A DNA stretch of 35,651 bases from Oscillospiraceae bacterium (GTDB lineage Bacteria > Bacillota > Clostridia > Oscillospirales > Oscillospiraceae): the NCBI GenBank assembly GCA_009781695.1, contig WQVH01000019.1, positions 1-35,651 on the forward strand. Reading direction: 5' to 3'. Shown here one piece after another: positions 25,143 to 34,600 of this stretch. The position numbers and the translations under genes are program-made. Each line of letters opens with the position of its first letter. The first letter of the stretch is position 1. The notes under the pieces were generated by a model, which was given only the letters and a program-made list of their open reading frames with translations, was not told the origin of the DNA and ran no database searches.

Positions 25143-26489
25143 TTGTTAGTAAGTATTCTAATCTTAGTAATACTCATATTAGTCAGCGGCTTTTTATCCT
25201 CATTGGAAATCGCAGTCAGCTCATCCAATAGAACGAAAGTCAAAATGCTGCAAGAATCGGGCGACAAAAGAGCCGCAAGGCTGCTTGCCACGATTGATGC
25301 ACCGAATAACTTCTTTGCCACAACACAGCTCTACATCACATTCATCGCATTTTTCTCAGGCGCATATGCCGCCAATTCTTTTACCGAACCCATGCAGAAC
25401 ATGCTGAGCCGGGTTAATCTCAACCTGTCTGAATCCGTGATTGAACCTGTGGTTTTTATCGTAATCACAGCCATCTTGACATATATGGCATTGGTCTTTG
25501 GCGAACTCGTTCCCAAGCGTATTGCCCTGCAATACGCCATCCCATTTGCACTTCGGGCATTGCCGGTCATCCATGTACTGGCGATCATCGCCTTTCCATT
25601 TGTAAAGCTTCTATCCACATCCTCAAGACTCATACTCAAGATCATCGGCATACGCGATGACTCCCCTGAAGAAGACGTCACCAAAGAAGAGATCCGCCTA
25701 CTGGTCGAGACCAGCAGTGATTGCGGAAACATCGCCGAGGCGGAGCAAGGCATGATCGAGAACATCTTTGCGCTTGATACGCTCACCGCCGAGGATGTTT
25801 GCAGGCATAGAATTGATGTGATTGCGCTTCCGCTTGATGCTGATTTTAGCACTGTCACAGAGGTGCTCACCAAAGAAAATTACACCAGAGTTCCGGTTTA
25901 TGAAGAGAGTCTGGACAATGTCAGAGGCATACTCAATTCAAAAGACCTACTGCACTACTTGCTGACCCATTCAAGTAAAGCAACCAGCAAAGCAAACTTC
26001 GACTTAAAGGATCTGCTGCGCGAGGCTTATTTTGTACCCTCATCCAAAAGAGCTGATGAATTATTCCAAGAAATGCGCGAAGAACATATCTATATGGCGG
26101 TAGTCGTTGACGAATATGGCGGCACCATGGGCATCGTAACCATGGAAGACTTAGTAGAACTGATTGTCGGCAGCATCCATGACGAATATGACGAAGAGGA
26201 ACTGCCGGACATCACAGACCATGGCGAGGATTCATATCGAATCCAAGGTTCAACCGATTTAGAGACGGTTCAAGAACATCTGGAAATAGAGTTGCCCATC
26301 GAAGAGTATGACACAATGAGCGGATTTTTGGTCGGCGAATTGGGTTACATTCCGGCAGAAGACGAGCACCCGGAAGTCACATATAATGGCATCAATTTCA
26401 AGGTCGAAAGCGTACAAGAAAAGCGTATTGCAGAGGTCACTGTAACCAAGTGCGAAAAAGAACCCGAGTCAGATGAGGACGGAGCTTAA
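25143..26489 (+). CDS. CNNM/CorC-type membrane transporter (HlyC family)
   Basis: 448 aa with a TTG start at 25143, chosen because AGGAG is 7 nt upstream and the promoter lies after earlier starts. Domains: DUF21/CNNM membrane domain with four helices (1-180; SGFLSSLEIAVSSSNRTKV, LVFGELVPKRIAL), a CBS pair (about 190-325; RVPVYEESLDNVRGILNSKDLL, MAVVVDEYGGTMGIVTMEDLVE) and a C-terminal CorC/HlyC transport-associated domain (about 345-430; FLVGELGYIPA). Family members export Mg2+ or other divalent cations and sense ATP through the CBS pair. It is not a true hemolysin. Confidence 0.92.
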   Translation: MLVSILILVILILVSGFLSSLEIAVSSSNRTKVKMLQESGDKRAARLLATIDAPNNFFATTQLYITFIAFFSGAYAANSFTEPMQNMLSRVNLNLSESVIEPVVFIVITAILTYMALVFGELVPKRIALQYAIPFALRALPVIHVLAIIAFPFVKLLSTSSRLILKIIGIRDDSPEEDVTKEEIRLLVETSSDCGNIAEAEQGMIENIFALDTLTAEDVCRHRIDVIALPLDADFSTVTEVLTKENYTRVPVYEESLDNVRGILNSKDLLHYLLTHSSKATSKANFDLKDLLREAYFVPSSKRADELFQEMREEHIYMAVVVDEYGGTMGIVTMEDLVELIVGSIHDEYDEEELPDITDHGEDSYRIQGSTDLETVQEHLEIELPIEEYDTMSGFLVGELGYIPAEDEHPEVTYNGINFKVESVQEKRIAEVTVTKCEKEPESDEDGA

Positions 26490-26625
26490 GCTTCCGGGAA
26501 TCGCACCCCATCGCCTGACGGCAGCTCAATTATTCGCATAATTTCTTGATCATTTTACGCAACATTACACAGAACTGATACATCCAAGATACACTTTGTT
26601 CATACAATATTCCAAGTGAATAAAC

Positions 26626-26713
26626 ATGCGGGCCAGACACCCTCAGTCTCGCTACGCATACACTGACGAGTATCCACCTTCTCGCCGGTTCGAAGCTCCC
26701 CTAGAGGGAGCTT
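26626..26713. repeat. Clostridiales-type intergenic repeat with terminal hairpin
   Basis: It contains CACCCTCAGTC...GAAGCTCCC-CTAGA-GGGAGCTT. The right end is an 8-bp perfect hairpin (26693-26713). Elements with a CCCTCAGTC start and a CTCCCTN-AGAGGGAG end are common between genes in Clostridiales. The GGGAG of the hairpin lies 11-15 nt before the ATG of the ABC gene and is the only plausible ribosome site, so the element may control its translation. The rest of 26490-26625 shows no convincing promoter. Confidence 0.6.
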
Positions 26714-26721
26714 ATTTCAAT

Positions 26722-27480
26722 ATGATGGGAGGGATCATAATCAAACCGATAATATCCCTGAAAAATGTCCGTAAAATCTACAGAATGGGCGATGAGCGTA
26801 TCGTAGCGCTGGACAACATCAACCTCGATTTTGAGCAAGGCAAGACCTACTGCCTCTTAGGCACTTCCGGTTCCGGAAAGTCCACACTGCTCAACCTGAT
26901 CGCCGGACTTGAAAAGCCCACTAAGGGCGAGATCATTTTCAAGTCAGCGCATTTAGAGCAAATGAGTGAAAAACAATTGGCGGACTACAGACAAAAATAC
27001 ATCGGCTTTGTTTTTCAGTCCTACAATCTACTGTCCTCCCTTTCCGCTTTGGAAAATGTGACCATCCCACTCATATTTCGCAAAGTGCCGAAGAAGATGC
27101 GCGTTGCTGAGGCTCGTGCTATGCTCAAAGCGGTCGGACTTGAAAAGAGGGAAAAGCACAAACCCAGCCAGCTCTCAGGCGGACAGCAGCAAAGAGTCTC
27201 CATCGCCAGAGCTTTTATCAGCAAACCATCCATTGTCTTTGCCGATGAACCCACAGGCAACTTAGACACCAAGACAACCTACGAAATGATGGATCTCATT
27301 ACCGGAATCGCCAGAGAGAACGACCAAACACTGATCATCGTCACGCATGATCTCGAAATCGCGCATTACGCGAACACCATCATCTATATCCGTGATGGGC
27401 ATATTGAAAAAATAGAAAATACCGCAGACCCTGCACACGCATACATGGAAAATCCATCTGAATTGGGGACAAATGACTGA
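26722..27480 (+). CDS. ABC transporter ATP-binding protein (MacB/LolD type)
   Basis: 252 aa from ATG 26722 (or 26725). The longer frame would translate the intergenic repeat. Walker [10 protein letters not shown] is at 47-55, Q-loop Q99 in FQSYNLL, signature LSGGQQQR at 151-158, Walker [13 protein letters not shown] at 171-182 and switch His209 in VTHD. The sequence is of the MacB/LolD/FtsE group, which powers mechanotransmission by a permease with a large extracytoplasmic domain. Its TGA overlaps the next ATG by one base (TGATG), so it is coupled to the CARDB-like gene. Confidence 0.93.
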   Translation: MMGGIIIKPIISLKNVRKIYRMGDERIVALDNINLDFEQGKTYCLLGTSGSGKSTLLNLIAGLEKPTKGEIIFKSAHLEQMSEKQLADYRQKYIGFVFQSYNLLSSLSALENVTIPLIFRKVPKKMRVAEARAMLKAVGLEKREKHKPSQLSGGQQQRVSIARAFISKPSIVFADEPTGNLDTKTTYEMMDLITGIARENDQTLIIVTHDLEIAHYANTIIYIRDGHIEKIENTADPAHAYMENPSELGTND

Positions 27481-29888
27481 TGAAATTATTTATAAGAATC
27501 GTAGCTTTAATCCTTATCCTCGGCATGTTTTCTTTCGCCGCCGCAATCGCAACCGAGCCAAATGGTGACACCGGCGAGGGTGACACCACAAATAATGGCG
27601 ATGGAAGCGGCTGCACGAATGGCAGCGGCGCAAACGACAACGGTGATGACAATGGCAATGGAGGAAACGGCAGCAATGGCGGCGGCACAAATGGTGGTGG
27701 CACAAATGGTGGTGGCGGTCAAGGCGATATCAATGATCAACATCAGCGTGAGCTGGCCTATTGGATCGCCCGGGTGCAACAGCTCGAAAGAGAACTCGAC
27801 CGCATCAGAGAAGACCCCATCGCCCCCCCCCCCAGAAGACCACTGATACATGTCACCGACCCGCTCTGGATCGAAATGGACGCAGGCACGCGCAGAACCG
27901 TTAACTTCACCATAAGAAATATGGGCGCTGACGGTGCGCAGTCGATTGTTACGACAGCGGATATGTCTGATGCGCTGGGCATCACCGGCGTTTTTATGGA
28001 TGCACACCATAGCATAAACACGCTGGGTGCAAGAGCGGAAAGAACATTTTCATTTCAAATCACGGTCAATGAAACAGTCTCTGAGGGCTTTCATCGCATC
28101 ACATTTAACCATGAATATTTAAATGCAAGAAATGAACGCATCACCAGTGTCAGTCATGTCACTGTCCGCGTATTAAATCGCGCCGGTAGTGTCTCCATCA
28201 GAAACATTGCCTCCAATCCAAGCCGTGTTTCCCCCGGCACTGATTTTAATATATCTGCGGCAATTCATAACGACAGCGCCGCCACAATACGCGATGTTTC
28301 CATGTCGATCACCAGCGGTATGGCCTCTGATGGAATATTTTTAAGAGATTCTACAAGCATCGTCAGCATGCCCAATATGTCCGCAGGTCAAATTGAAAAC
28401 ATTTCTATAGGATTCACCTCTGCTCAAAGAGCACGAAGCGGTGCATATCCGCTCGGTCTGGAGCTTTCATTTATAGATGGCAGCGGTGAAAGACAGACAC
28501 AGCGGCAGACCTTTTTCGTTAATGTGACGGCTGAGACTGAGCAAGATGAAGCGGCAGATGTGATCATCACCAATATCTCTCGTCCATCAGGAGCCATGCG
28601 CGTTGGGCAAGAGTTCGAAATGGTCGTCACACTACAAAACACCGGCGAGTATTCCGCACGAAATATCAGGGTGGATGCAACGACAGATGCCAATAACGCC
28701 ATTGTCCCTCGATCCACAAGCAGAATGCAAGTAAGCAGACTTGAACCCGGCGCAGAGACTTCGATCAGTTTCAGATTCGCACCTACGGCGACCTCGACTA
28801 CCAGAAGTTACGATATCGGATTTGTCGTCAATTATGACAGTGGAATCGAAAACGCTGATGGCGATATGAATACCGTAACATTCACTCAATTCCAGGGCGT
28901 CAATGTGTTTAATCCCGAACCGGACGATGACAACGGCGACCGTGACGATCCGGCACGTATTTCTACCCCGAGGATCATCGTCAGCGACTTTCGCTCAACG
29001 CCGATGATCGTACAAGCAGGTCAGGAATTTGATCTTGAAATTTCGTTTATGAATACCAGCAGTGATAGAACCATCAGAAACATCAGAGTGACACTCTCTG
29101 TCGAAGAAGAAGTCACCACCGGAACAGAAAGGCGCGGCAGCGTATTTACTCCTGTTGGGCGCTCCAGTACATTTTTCATTGATGTCATCGCACCGAGAGA
29201 TGAAGTGGTGGAACATATCCGATTCTTTACGCTCCCTGACGCACCGCCTCGAAACTATGTCATCAACGTAAACTTTGAATATGAGGATATTGACAATAAC
29301 CCCTTTGAGGCACGTGACAGAATCGGTATTAATGTGGCGCAGGTTACACGTTTGGATACGAGTGAGATTTTCATCCCGGATTCAGCCGCTGCATTTTCAC
29401 CGATATTTTTCAGCTTTGAATTATACAACACAGGCAGAGTCACACTTTCAAATCTCATGATCAGAACCGAAGGCAATTTCATGATCAATCAGTCTTCCAT
29501 GTTCTTTGGCACACTCAACCCCGGCTCTATGGACTTCTTTGATAATACAATCACACCTATGGAGTCCGGCAGACAGCAATTGGCCATAATCATGACCTAT
29601 GAGGATGACTCCGGCGAGCTGATTGAGGAGCGCAAGGAATTTTACATTGATGTATTTGAGATGGATTTTGGCAGCGGCATGGACATGATGAGACCGCCAT
29701 TCGGCGATGGAGATTATGTCTGGGATCCTGAGCTGGGTATGTTTGTTCCAGCATCCGAAGCCGGGCTGGGACTCTGGGCGATTATAGGCATCATCGCCGG
29801 GGCTTTGATCGTTGCAGGTATTGTTGTACTGATCATCGTACGCAGAAGAAAGAAAATGAGAGAACGCTTGGAGGCATTTGATGAATAG
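27480..29888 (+). CDS. Membrane-anchored CARDB/COG1361-like extracellular protein
   Basis: 802 aa. Signal peptide 1-24; Gly/Asn/Asp-rich low-complexity linker about 27-85; a short coiled coil (about 88-112); then a poly-Pro/Arg spot encoded by an 11-C run. Residues about 120-745 form about five tandem Ig-like CARDB/NEW3 domains, with recurring FTIRNMG, ISAAIHNDS, MVVTLQNTG, LEISFMNTS and FELYNTG strands. A C-terminal transmembrane helix (about 765-787) and a basic tail RRRKK follow, so the bulk faces outside. It lies between the ABC ATPase and the permease with overlapping ends, the place a MacA-type adaptor holds in other systems. The role as an export adaptor is inference. Confidence 0.8.
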   Translation: MKLFIRIVALILILGMFSFAAAIATEPNGDTGEGDTTNNGDGSGCTNGSGANDNGDDNGNGGNGSNGGGTNGGGTNGGGGQGDINDQHQRELAYWIARVQQLERELDRIREDPIAPPPRRPLIHVTDPLWIEMDAGTRRTVNFTIRNMGADGAQSIVTTADMSDALGITGVFMDAHHSINTLGARAERTFSFQITVNETVSEGFHRITFNHEYLNARNERITSVSHVTVRVLNRAGSVSIRNIASNPSRVSPGTDFNISAAIHNDSAATIRDVSMSITSGMASDGIFLRDSTSIVSMPNMSAGQIENISIGFTSAQRARSGAYPLGLELSFIDGSGERQTQRQTFFVNVTAETEQDEAADVIITNISRPSGAMRVGQEFEMVVTLQNTGEYSARNIRVDATTDANNAIVPRSTSRMQVSRLEPGAETSISFRFAPTATSTTRSYDIGFVVNYDSGIENADGDMNTVTFTQFQGVNVFNPEPDDDNGDRDDPARISTPRIIVSDFRSTPMIVQAGQEFDLEISFMNTSSDRTIRNIRVTLSVEEEVTTGTERRGSVFTPVGRSSTFFIDVIAPRDEVVEHIRFFTLPDAPPRNYVINVNFEYEDIDNNPFEARDRIGINVAQVTRLDTSEIFIPDSAAAFSPIFFSFELYNTGRVTLSNLMIRTEGNFMINQSSMFFGTLNPGSMDFFDNTITPMESGRQQLAIIMTYEDDSGELIEERKEFYIDVFEMDFGSGMDMMRPPFGDGDYVWDPELGMFVPASEAGLGLWAIIGIIAGALIVAGIVVLIIVRRRKKMRERLEAFDE
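27823..27833 (+). repeat. Poly-C tract of 11 in the coding region
   Basis: Eleven consecutive C encode part of APPP at codons 115-118 of the CARDB-like gene. Loss of one C gives a TGA at 27844-27846; gain of one gives a TAA at 27902-27904. Either would truncate the protein before its first domain. Confidence 0.8.
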
Positions 29889-31299
29889 TCTGGATATTAT
29901 CTCTATGGCATTTAGAAACCTCCTCAAACGTAAGCTGCGCACAGCGTTGACTGTCATGGGTGTTGTCATTGGCACGGCGGCGATTATTGTCATGATCAGC
30001 CTCGGCCTTGCGGTCAATGCATCATTTGAAGACATGCTCTCCAATATGGGGAATGTGAGAATACTTACAGTAAGAGATTCCACTGCCGGCGGAGGCATGA
30101 TGCGCGGCGGAGGCATGGTTGTGGTCGGCGGTTCCGGCGGCTCAGCATCTCCGAGCCGCGGGTCTGACCAGCCGGAACTCAATGATGATGCGGTCAATTC
30201 CTTTAAGCGTCTGGCTAATGTCTCTGCAGTGACACCCGTTGTAGACATTCAGATGGCCGCAGTGAGCGGCAGATATTTAAATTCATGGATGCAGATCAGG
30301 GGGATCGCCCTTGGAGCCATGGAGGCTTTTGGCTTTAGACTCGCCGAGGGTGATTATCTAAAAGGCGATAATCATGGTGTCGTATTTGGGGCAGAAGTCG
30401 GTTTTAATTTCACAAATCCCAATGACCGCAACTGGTGGATGAATATGGATTGGGACAATAGAACCTCGCCCATTGATCTGATGAATGACCGAATTGAAAT
30501 GAGCTTTGAAACCGGTTTTGGATGGGGAGGCAATACCTCCGGAGGGCAGGACCCCTCCGGTTCAAGACCCAGACCCATAAGACTCAATGTCAATGGCGTA
30601 CTTGAGCCTATGGATTGGCAAACAGACTTTGCGGCATATATGGATATTGATGAAGTTCTGCGTATCCGGAGAGATCAGCAGCGCTATCAGAACAATGAGG
30701 GCATAAGACAACCGGGGCAAAACAGAAGTTCCCCCAATTTGTTTGATTCCGTCATGGTCTTGGCTTCTGATACAAACAGTGTCGAGCAAGTCAGAGATGC
30801 AATTGTCGATATGGGGTTTCATGTCGATAGCTGGTTTATCGATATGCTCAGAAGCATGCAGGATATGTCACAAGGCTTACAACTTTTTCTTGGGGCAATA
30901 GGCGGTGTATCTCTGTTTGTCGCCGCCATTGGGATTACCAATACCATGATTATGGCCATTTATGAAAGAACCAAGGAAATCGGCATCATGAAGGTCATCG
31001 GCGCGAGGATAAAAGATATAAAGCGGCTGTTCTTACTGGAGGCCATACTCATCGGATTTATCGGCGGCGCAATCGGAGTGGCGATAAGCCTCGGCATATC
31101 CCACTTGCTCAACTCAACCGGCGGCGCGATTGCCGGCGGCATGATGGGGATGGGCGTGGGTACAAGACTGAGTATCATCCCCTTATGGCTGATCACTGGC
31201 GCACTGGGATTTTCATCACTGATTGGTCTGGTTTCCGGCTACTTCCCTGCCCGCAGAGCGATGAATTTATCCGCGCTTGCAGCCATCCGAACAGAGTAA
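29881..31299 (+). CDS. MacB-like ABC transporter permease
   Basis: 472 aa from ATG 29881, with GGAGG 6 nt upstream inside the previous gene; the two genes overlap by 8 bp. Transmembrane helix 1 (about 20-42, LRTALTVMGVVIGTAAIIVMISLG) is followed by a MacB periplasmic core-like domain with Gly/Met- and Asn-rich loops (about 45-330). A C-terminal FtsX-like domain has three helices (LFLGAIGGVSLFVAAIGITNTM, RLFLLEAILIGFIGGAIG and the final PLWLITGALGFSSLIGLVSG), with the MKVIGA coupling motif and PARRAMNLSALAAIR end. It works with the ATPase at 26722. The substrate is unknown. Confidence 0.9.
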   Translation: MNSLDIISMAFRNLLKRKLRTALTVMGVVIGTAAIIVMISLGLAVNASFEDMLSNMGNVRILTVRDSTAGGGMMRGGGMVVVGGSGGSASPSRGSDQPELNDDAVNSFKRLANVSAVTPVVDIQMAAVSGRYLNSWMQIRGIALGAMEAFGFRLAEGDYLKGDNHGVVFGAEVGFNFTNPNDRNWWMNMDWDNRTSPIDLMNDRIEMSFETGFGWGGNTSGGQDPSGSRPRPIRLNVNGVLEPMDWQTDFAAYMDIDEVLRIRRDQQRYQNNEGIRQPGQNRSSPNLFDSVMVLASDTNSVEQVRDAIVDMGFHVDSWFIDMLRSMQDMSQGLQLFLGAIGGVSLFVAAIGITNTMIMAIYERTKEIGIMKVIGARIKDIKRLFLLEAILIGFIGGAIGVAISLGISHLLNSTGGAIAGGMMGMGVGTRLSIIPLWLITGALGFSSLIGLVSGYFPARRAMNLSALAAIRTE

Positions 31300-31496
31300 C
31301 ACATGTGCAGCGTTATACTTTCCCTACAATTGTGAGCTTCTGAGTGAAATGGCCATCTGAAATTTTTGTTTGCATAGAGCACCTCTTTTCCGTGCAGTTT
31401 CCGGTCTTGTGTTAGTATTTTTGCGATGATAAAGCTCGGAATAACCAGAATTAGAGAGCAGAGCAAATCAATCAAAGTGAAGTTAAATAGCTGCAT
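31239..31496 (-). CDS. Possible small membrane protein, antisense to the end of the permease gene
   Basis: 85 aa from ATG 31496, with GGAAG 7 nt upstream. One strongly hydrophobic helix (about 3-27, FTLIDLLCSLILVIPSFIIA) is followed by a basic, Cys/His-containing tail (FRWPFHSEAHNC). A good minus-strand promoter lies just upstream. I recognise no family. The last 61 bp overlap macB on the other strand, so the C-terminus is suspect. It could instead be a non-coding or antisense transcript, or a decayed gene. Confidence 0.35.
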   Translation of the reverse strand: MQLFNFTLIDLLCSLILVIPSFIIAKILTQDRKLHGKEVLYANKNFRWPFHSEAHNCRESITLHMCYSVRMAASADKFIALRAGK

Positions 31497-31547
31497 CGAC
31501 ATACTTCCAGACATGATGTTTTTGTTACTGACTTAGTGTTGATCAAT

Positions 31548-31576
31548 AAGATACCTGCACAGTAGCATATTGTCAA
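31548..31576 (-). promoter_or_regulatory. Promoter reading into the small ORF and the macB 3' end
   Basis: Minus-strand TTGACA (31571-31576), 17-bp spacer, TATCTT (31548-31553). It lies downstream of the terminator of the SLH gene, so it would be an independent unit. The 362 bp between macB and the SLH gene holds this promoter, the small ORF and the terminator. Confidence 0.55.
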
Positions 31577-31603
31577 CTTTCGTTAAAAAATGCCAGTGAT
31601 GCT

Positions 31604-31634
31604 GAGGTTTGTGTCCAAAATGGGCACAAACCTC
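31604..31634 (-). terminator. Terminator-like hairpin after the SLH protein gene
   Basis: A 13-bp stem (GAGGTTTGTGTCC / GGGCACAAACCTC, one G-U) with a 5-nt loop, 28 bp past the stop. The nearest minus-strand U-run is displaced, at 31585-31591. Confidence 0.6.
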
Positions 31635-31661
31635 GATTTAAACACACAGATAAAGCGGTGA

Positions 31662-34600
31662 TCAGTCTCTATACAGGTCTAAGAATCTTGCAAACATAGC
31701 CGCAGCTTCGGCTCTGGTTGCAACATCCTGCGGTGCAAAGCGACCGTCTGCATGACCAACTATAATCCCCGCCCCTTGCATCATGGCTACCCCATCTACT
31801 GCCCATGGCGCTATATCATCCAAGTCTGTAAATGCGACTGATATATGCTGCGGAAGTGTAACGTCTCTTGCTTCAATGTAATTATTGAGTAATACCACCA
31901 TTTCTTGACGCGTTATCGATCTGTTCGGTGCAAAGCGGCCATCACCTACTCCACTTACAATCCCCTGCCTTGCCGCCCACACTACTGCACCAAAATACCA
32001 AGACGAGGACAATGTATCGTCAAAGCTCGCTTGTTGCGTTGCGTACGGCAATAGGTCTACACCGTTTAAGTTGGCAAGCACTTGCACGAACATTGCACGG
32101 GTAATATCTCCCCGGGGCGCAAATATATTGGGCGCAGTACCTTGAAATAGCTGCTGTTGCCACATGAGACGCACATATGAATAATACCACGATGCAGCCG
32201 CTACATCGTCAAAAGGCATAGATACCGAATGTGCACGTTGCATATTATTGGAATATAATTCCGGCTCATTGATATCGGGAACATGAGCATCGCTTACATC
32301 TGATTCAGACGGATGGGATGTAGCAGCATCCTGAGTACAGATATTGTGATCTTGAGCGTCATTGTCTGCACATACTGTGTTTTCAAACAATTGTTCATTT
32401 CCACTTTCATCAATTGCACCCACAATCACATCATCAACAGCAAGCAGCAGCGCAACATCAGAGACATCAATATCACCGCCAACGGCAGTGAGCATTTGTC
32501 TGCCATCATATAATGCCACATCAACAAATACTCTTTGTTCCAAAATCTCAAATGATGCCTCAATCGTCGAAAAATATTCATCCACAGGTACTGTCTCTTC
32601 GGTGATTTCTATTGTTTTAACAAAATAATTTAAAATCCCTGAGTCTGTTCCCATCAGATGTATATCATAAGCGCTTTCATCTAAAAACACGATGTACTTT
32701 GCGTCATCAATGATGAATATTTGCAGCCGTTCCACACACGCATTAAAATAGACAAGCTCATTATCCGAAACGGTGGCTACATGCACCCCATCGTCATCAT
32801 ATACACGTATATCCACCGGGCATTTAAATGCAGTAACCAATGCTAAAAAGTGCCGCACCCCACAGGTATTGCCCCATGGCAGCGGATAGTGCATGACCTG
32901 ATGTCTATAATATGGGATATTGTGCGGGTCATAGTATGTAAATTCAAGTCCGGCAAACAGAGTTGAAAAAATCCCGACAGAACCCGGCCACCATAAGCTT
33001 TGACCAAATTTGCCCCAGTTATATCCGGGCATATCCATGGTCAAAATAACATTTCCAATCGTCCCCGGAACTCTGGTGACCGGATCATTAAAATTGCGTA
33101 TGTTTATGATGTTGTTGTAATTCCCCCATGACCTCATATGCCTTACAGCGACATCAGGCCCTGCAAAATTGTAGCTAAACAGATGATTGGGAGACACGCC
33201 ATTATCGCTCATCAGCCGGTACGACAAAATATTGGCAATGGCTGCACCGCGACTGGATCCGGCAATCAAAAACCTTGTGCGATCACTCGTTAATTCTATA
33301 TCATGATCATTCAAATATACCAAAAGCTGCATATGTGCAACCTGCGCCGCTCTGGCAAAGTCCGCATGTTTGCCATCAAAATTGTTGGTGAAAATCCCTG
33401 TAGTAAAATTACCCATCCATTCTCTTAACTCTCCGCTTGTACCTCTTAATATGACTGCAACGACATTTATTCCATTAGGCAGCGTCTTTATACCAAAACG
33501 CACAAATGCATTATCCGCAGACATGTCAAAGCCCTCGCGAGGCAACTCAAATCCCCAATAAGCCAAACTTTCTGCATAATTTAAATCACTATAAGGCCAG
33601 CAATATAATAGCTCTGCCGCTAAAATTGCAATATTCTGGTTATATTGTCCCGATAATCCATGATACATCACAATGAACTCGGGTGCGATAATCCCTGTAA
33701 ATCCATCCGCTCTGAGTACCGGAAGACCATTATTCGTATGCACTCTATATTCCCAGACCGTGTCCCAATTCCAACGATTTAACGGTGCCACCATATTATT
33801 TCTCAATTGCGATTCGGAAAGCGCAGCGCCCCAATGTGTCGTGTTTCTGCTGCCCAATAAGTCGCCGGAATGCGACACATTGTTTGCATGAGCCATATTC
33901 ATGCCCAAAGCCGAATCTGTTTTATCCCAGATAGCACCTAAGATACCACCAACACTGCGCAACGCTGTGGGCAACAAGTGTACAGACGCCGAACGGCTTC
34001 GTGCATAAACAGAACCTGCCGCATAACTGTTAACAATCCTAAGACTGCTGCTGCCCCACAGCATTCCCACCAGTCCACCGGCTACCGCTCTCGGTGTATC
34101 CATACGCAAATGACTTAAAATACCTGTTCCGGCAACAGCATATGCCCTGACATGCGCATGGACAAAGCTGTCGATAATGATGACATCTGCACTGTTTTGA
34201 ACCACACCAATAAGACCCCCGGCAAATGCATCACCATGTGTATTGGCCGCATTGCGTCTGGCATAAATTTCACCGCCCATGACAGAAGTTCTTTCAATCA
34301 ACACTCTCCCGCCATGCACTCTGCCCATCAATGCACCGGCAATCATTTGCTCAGCACCTCTATATGCATTACCATGCCGCCGAATGCTGCCATTTATATT
34401 GAGTCCGAGATTCAATATGGTCACATTGCCGCCAGATACTGTACCCAAAAAACCGGCAGGCCCATTTCCGGAGTTTACAGAAAATGTAAGCGAATGACCA
34501 TTGCCGTCCAGCGTAAACCACGCCGCCTCATCAGACAAATTAATGGGTGTCCATGCGCCGAGATCAATATCGGCATTGAGTTTGATCATTCTATGAGCCT

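Noticed and set aside
26626-26721. 32-residue N-terminal extension of the ABC ATPase
   Set aside because: It translates the intergenic repeat; ABC ATPases of this group begin close to the ISLKNV strand.
27507-28010. Cys/His-rich minus-strand frames opposite the CARDB-like gene
   Set aside because: They are the shadow of the Gly/Asn-rich linker repeats on the coding strand and have no ribosome site.
29448-30248. 266-codon minus-strand frame
   Set aside because: It spans the junction of two well-supported plus-strand genes, has no domain and has no promoter.
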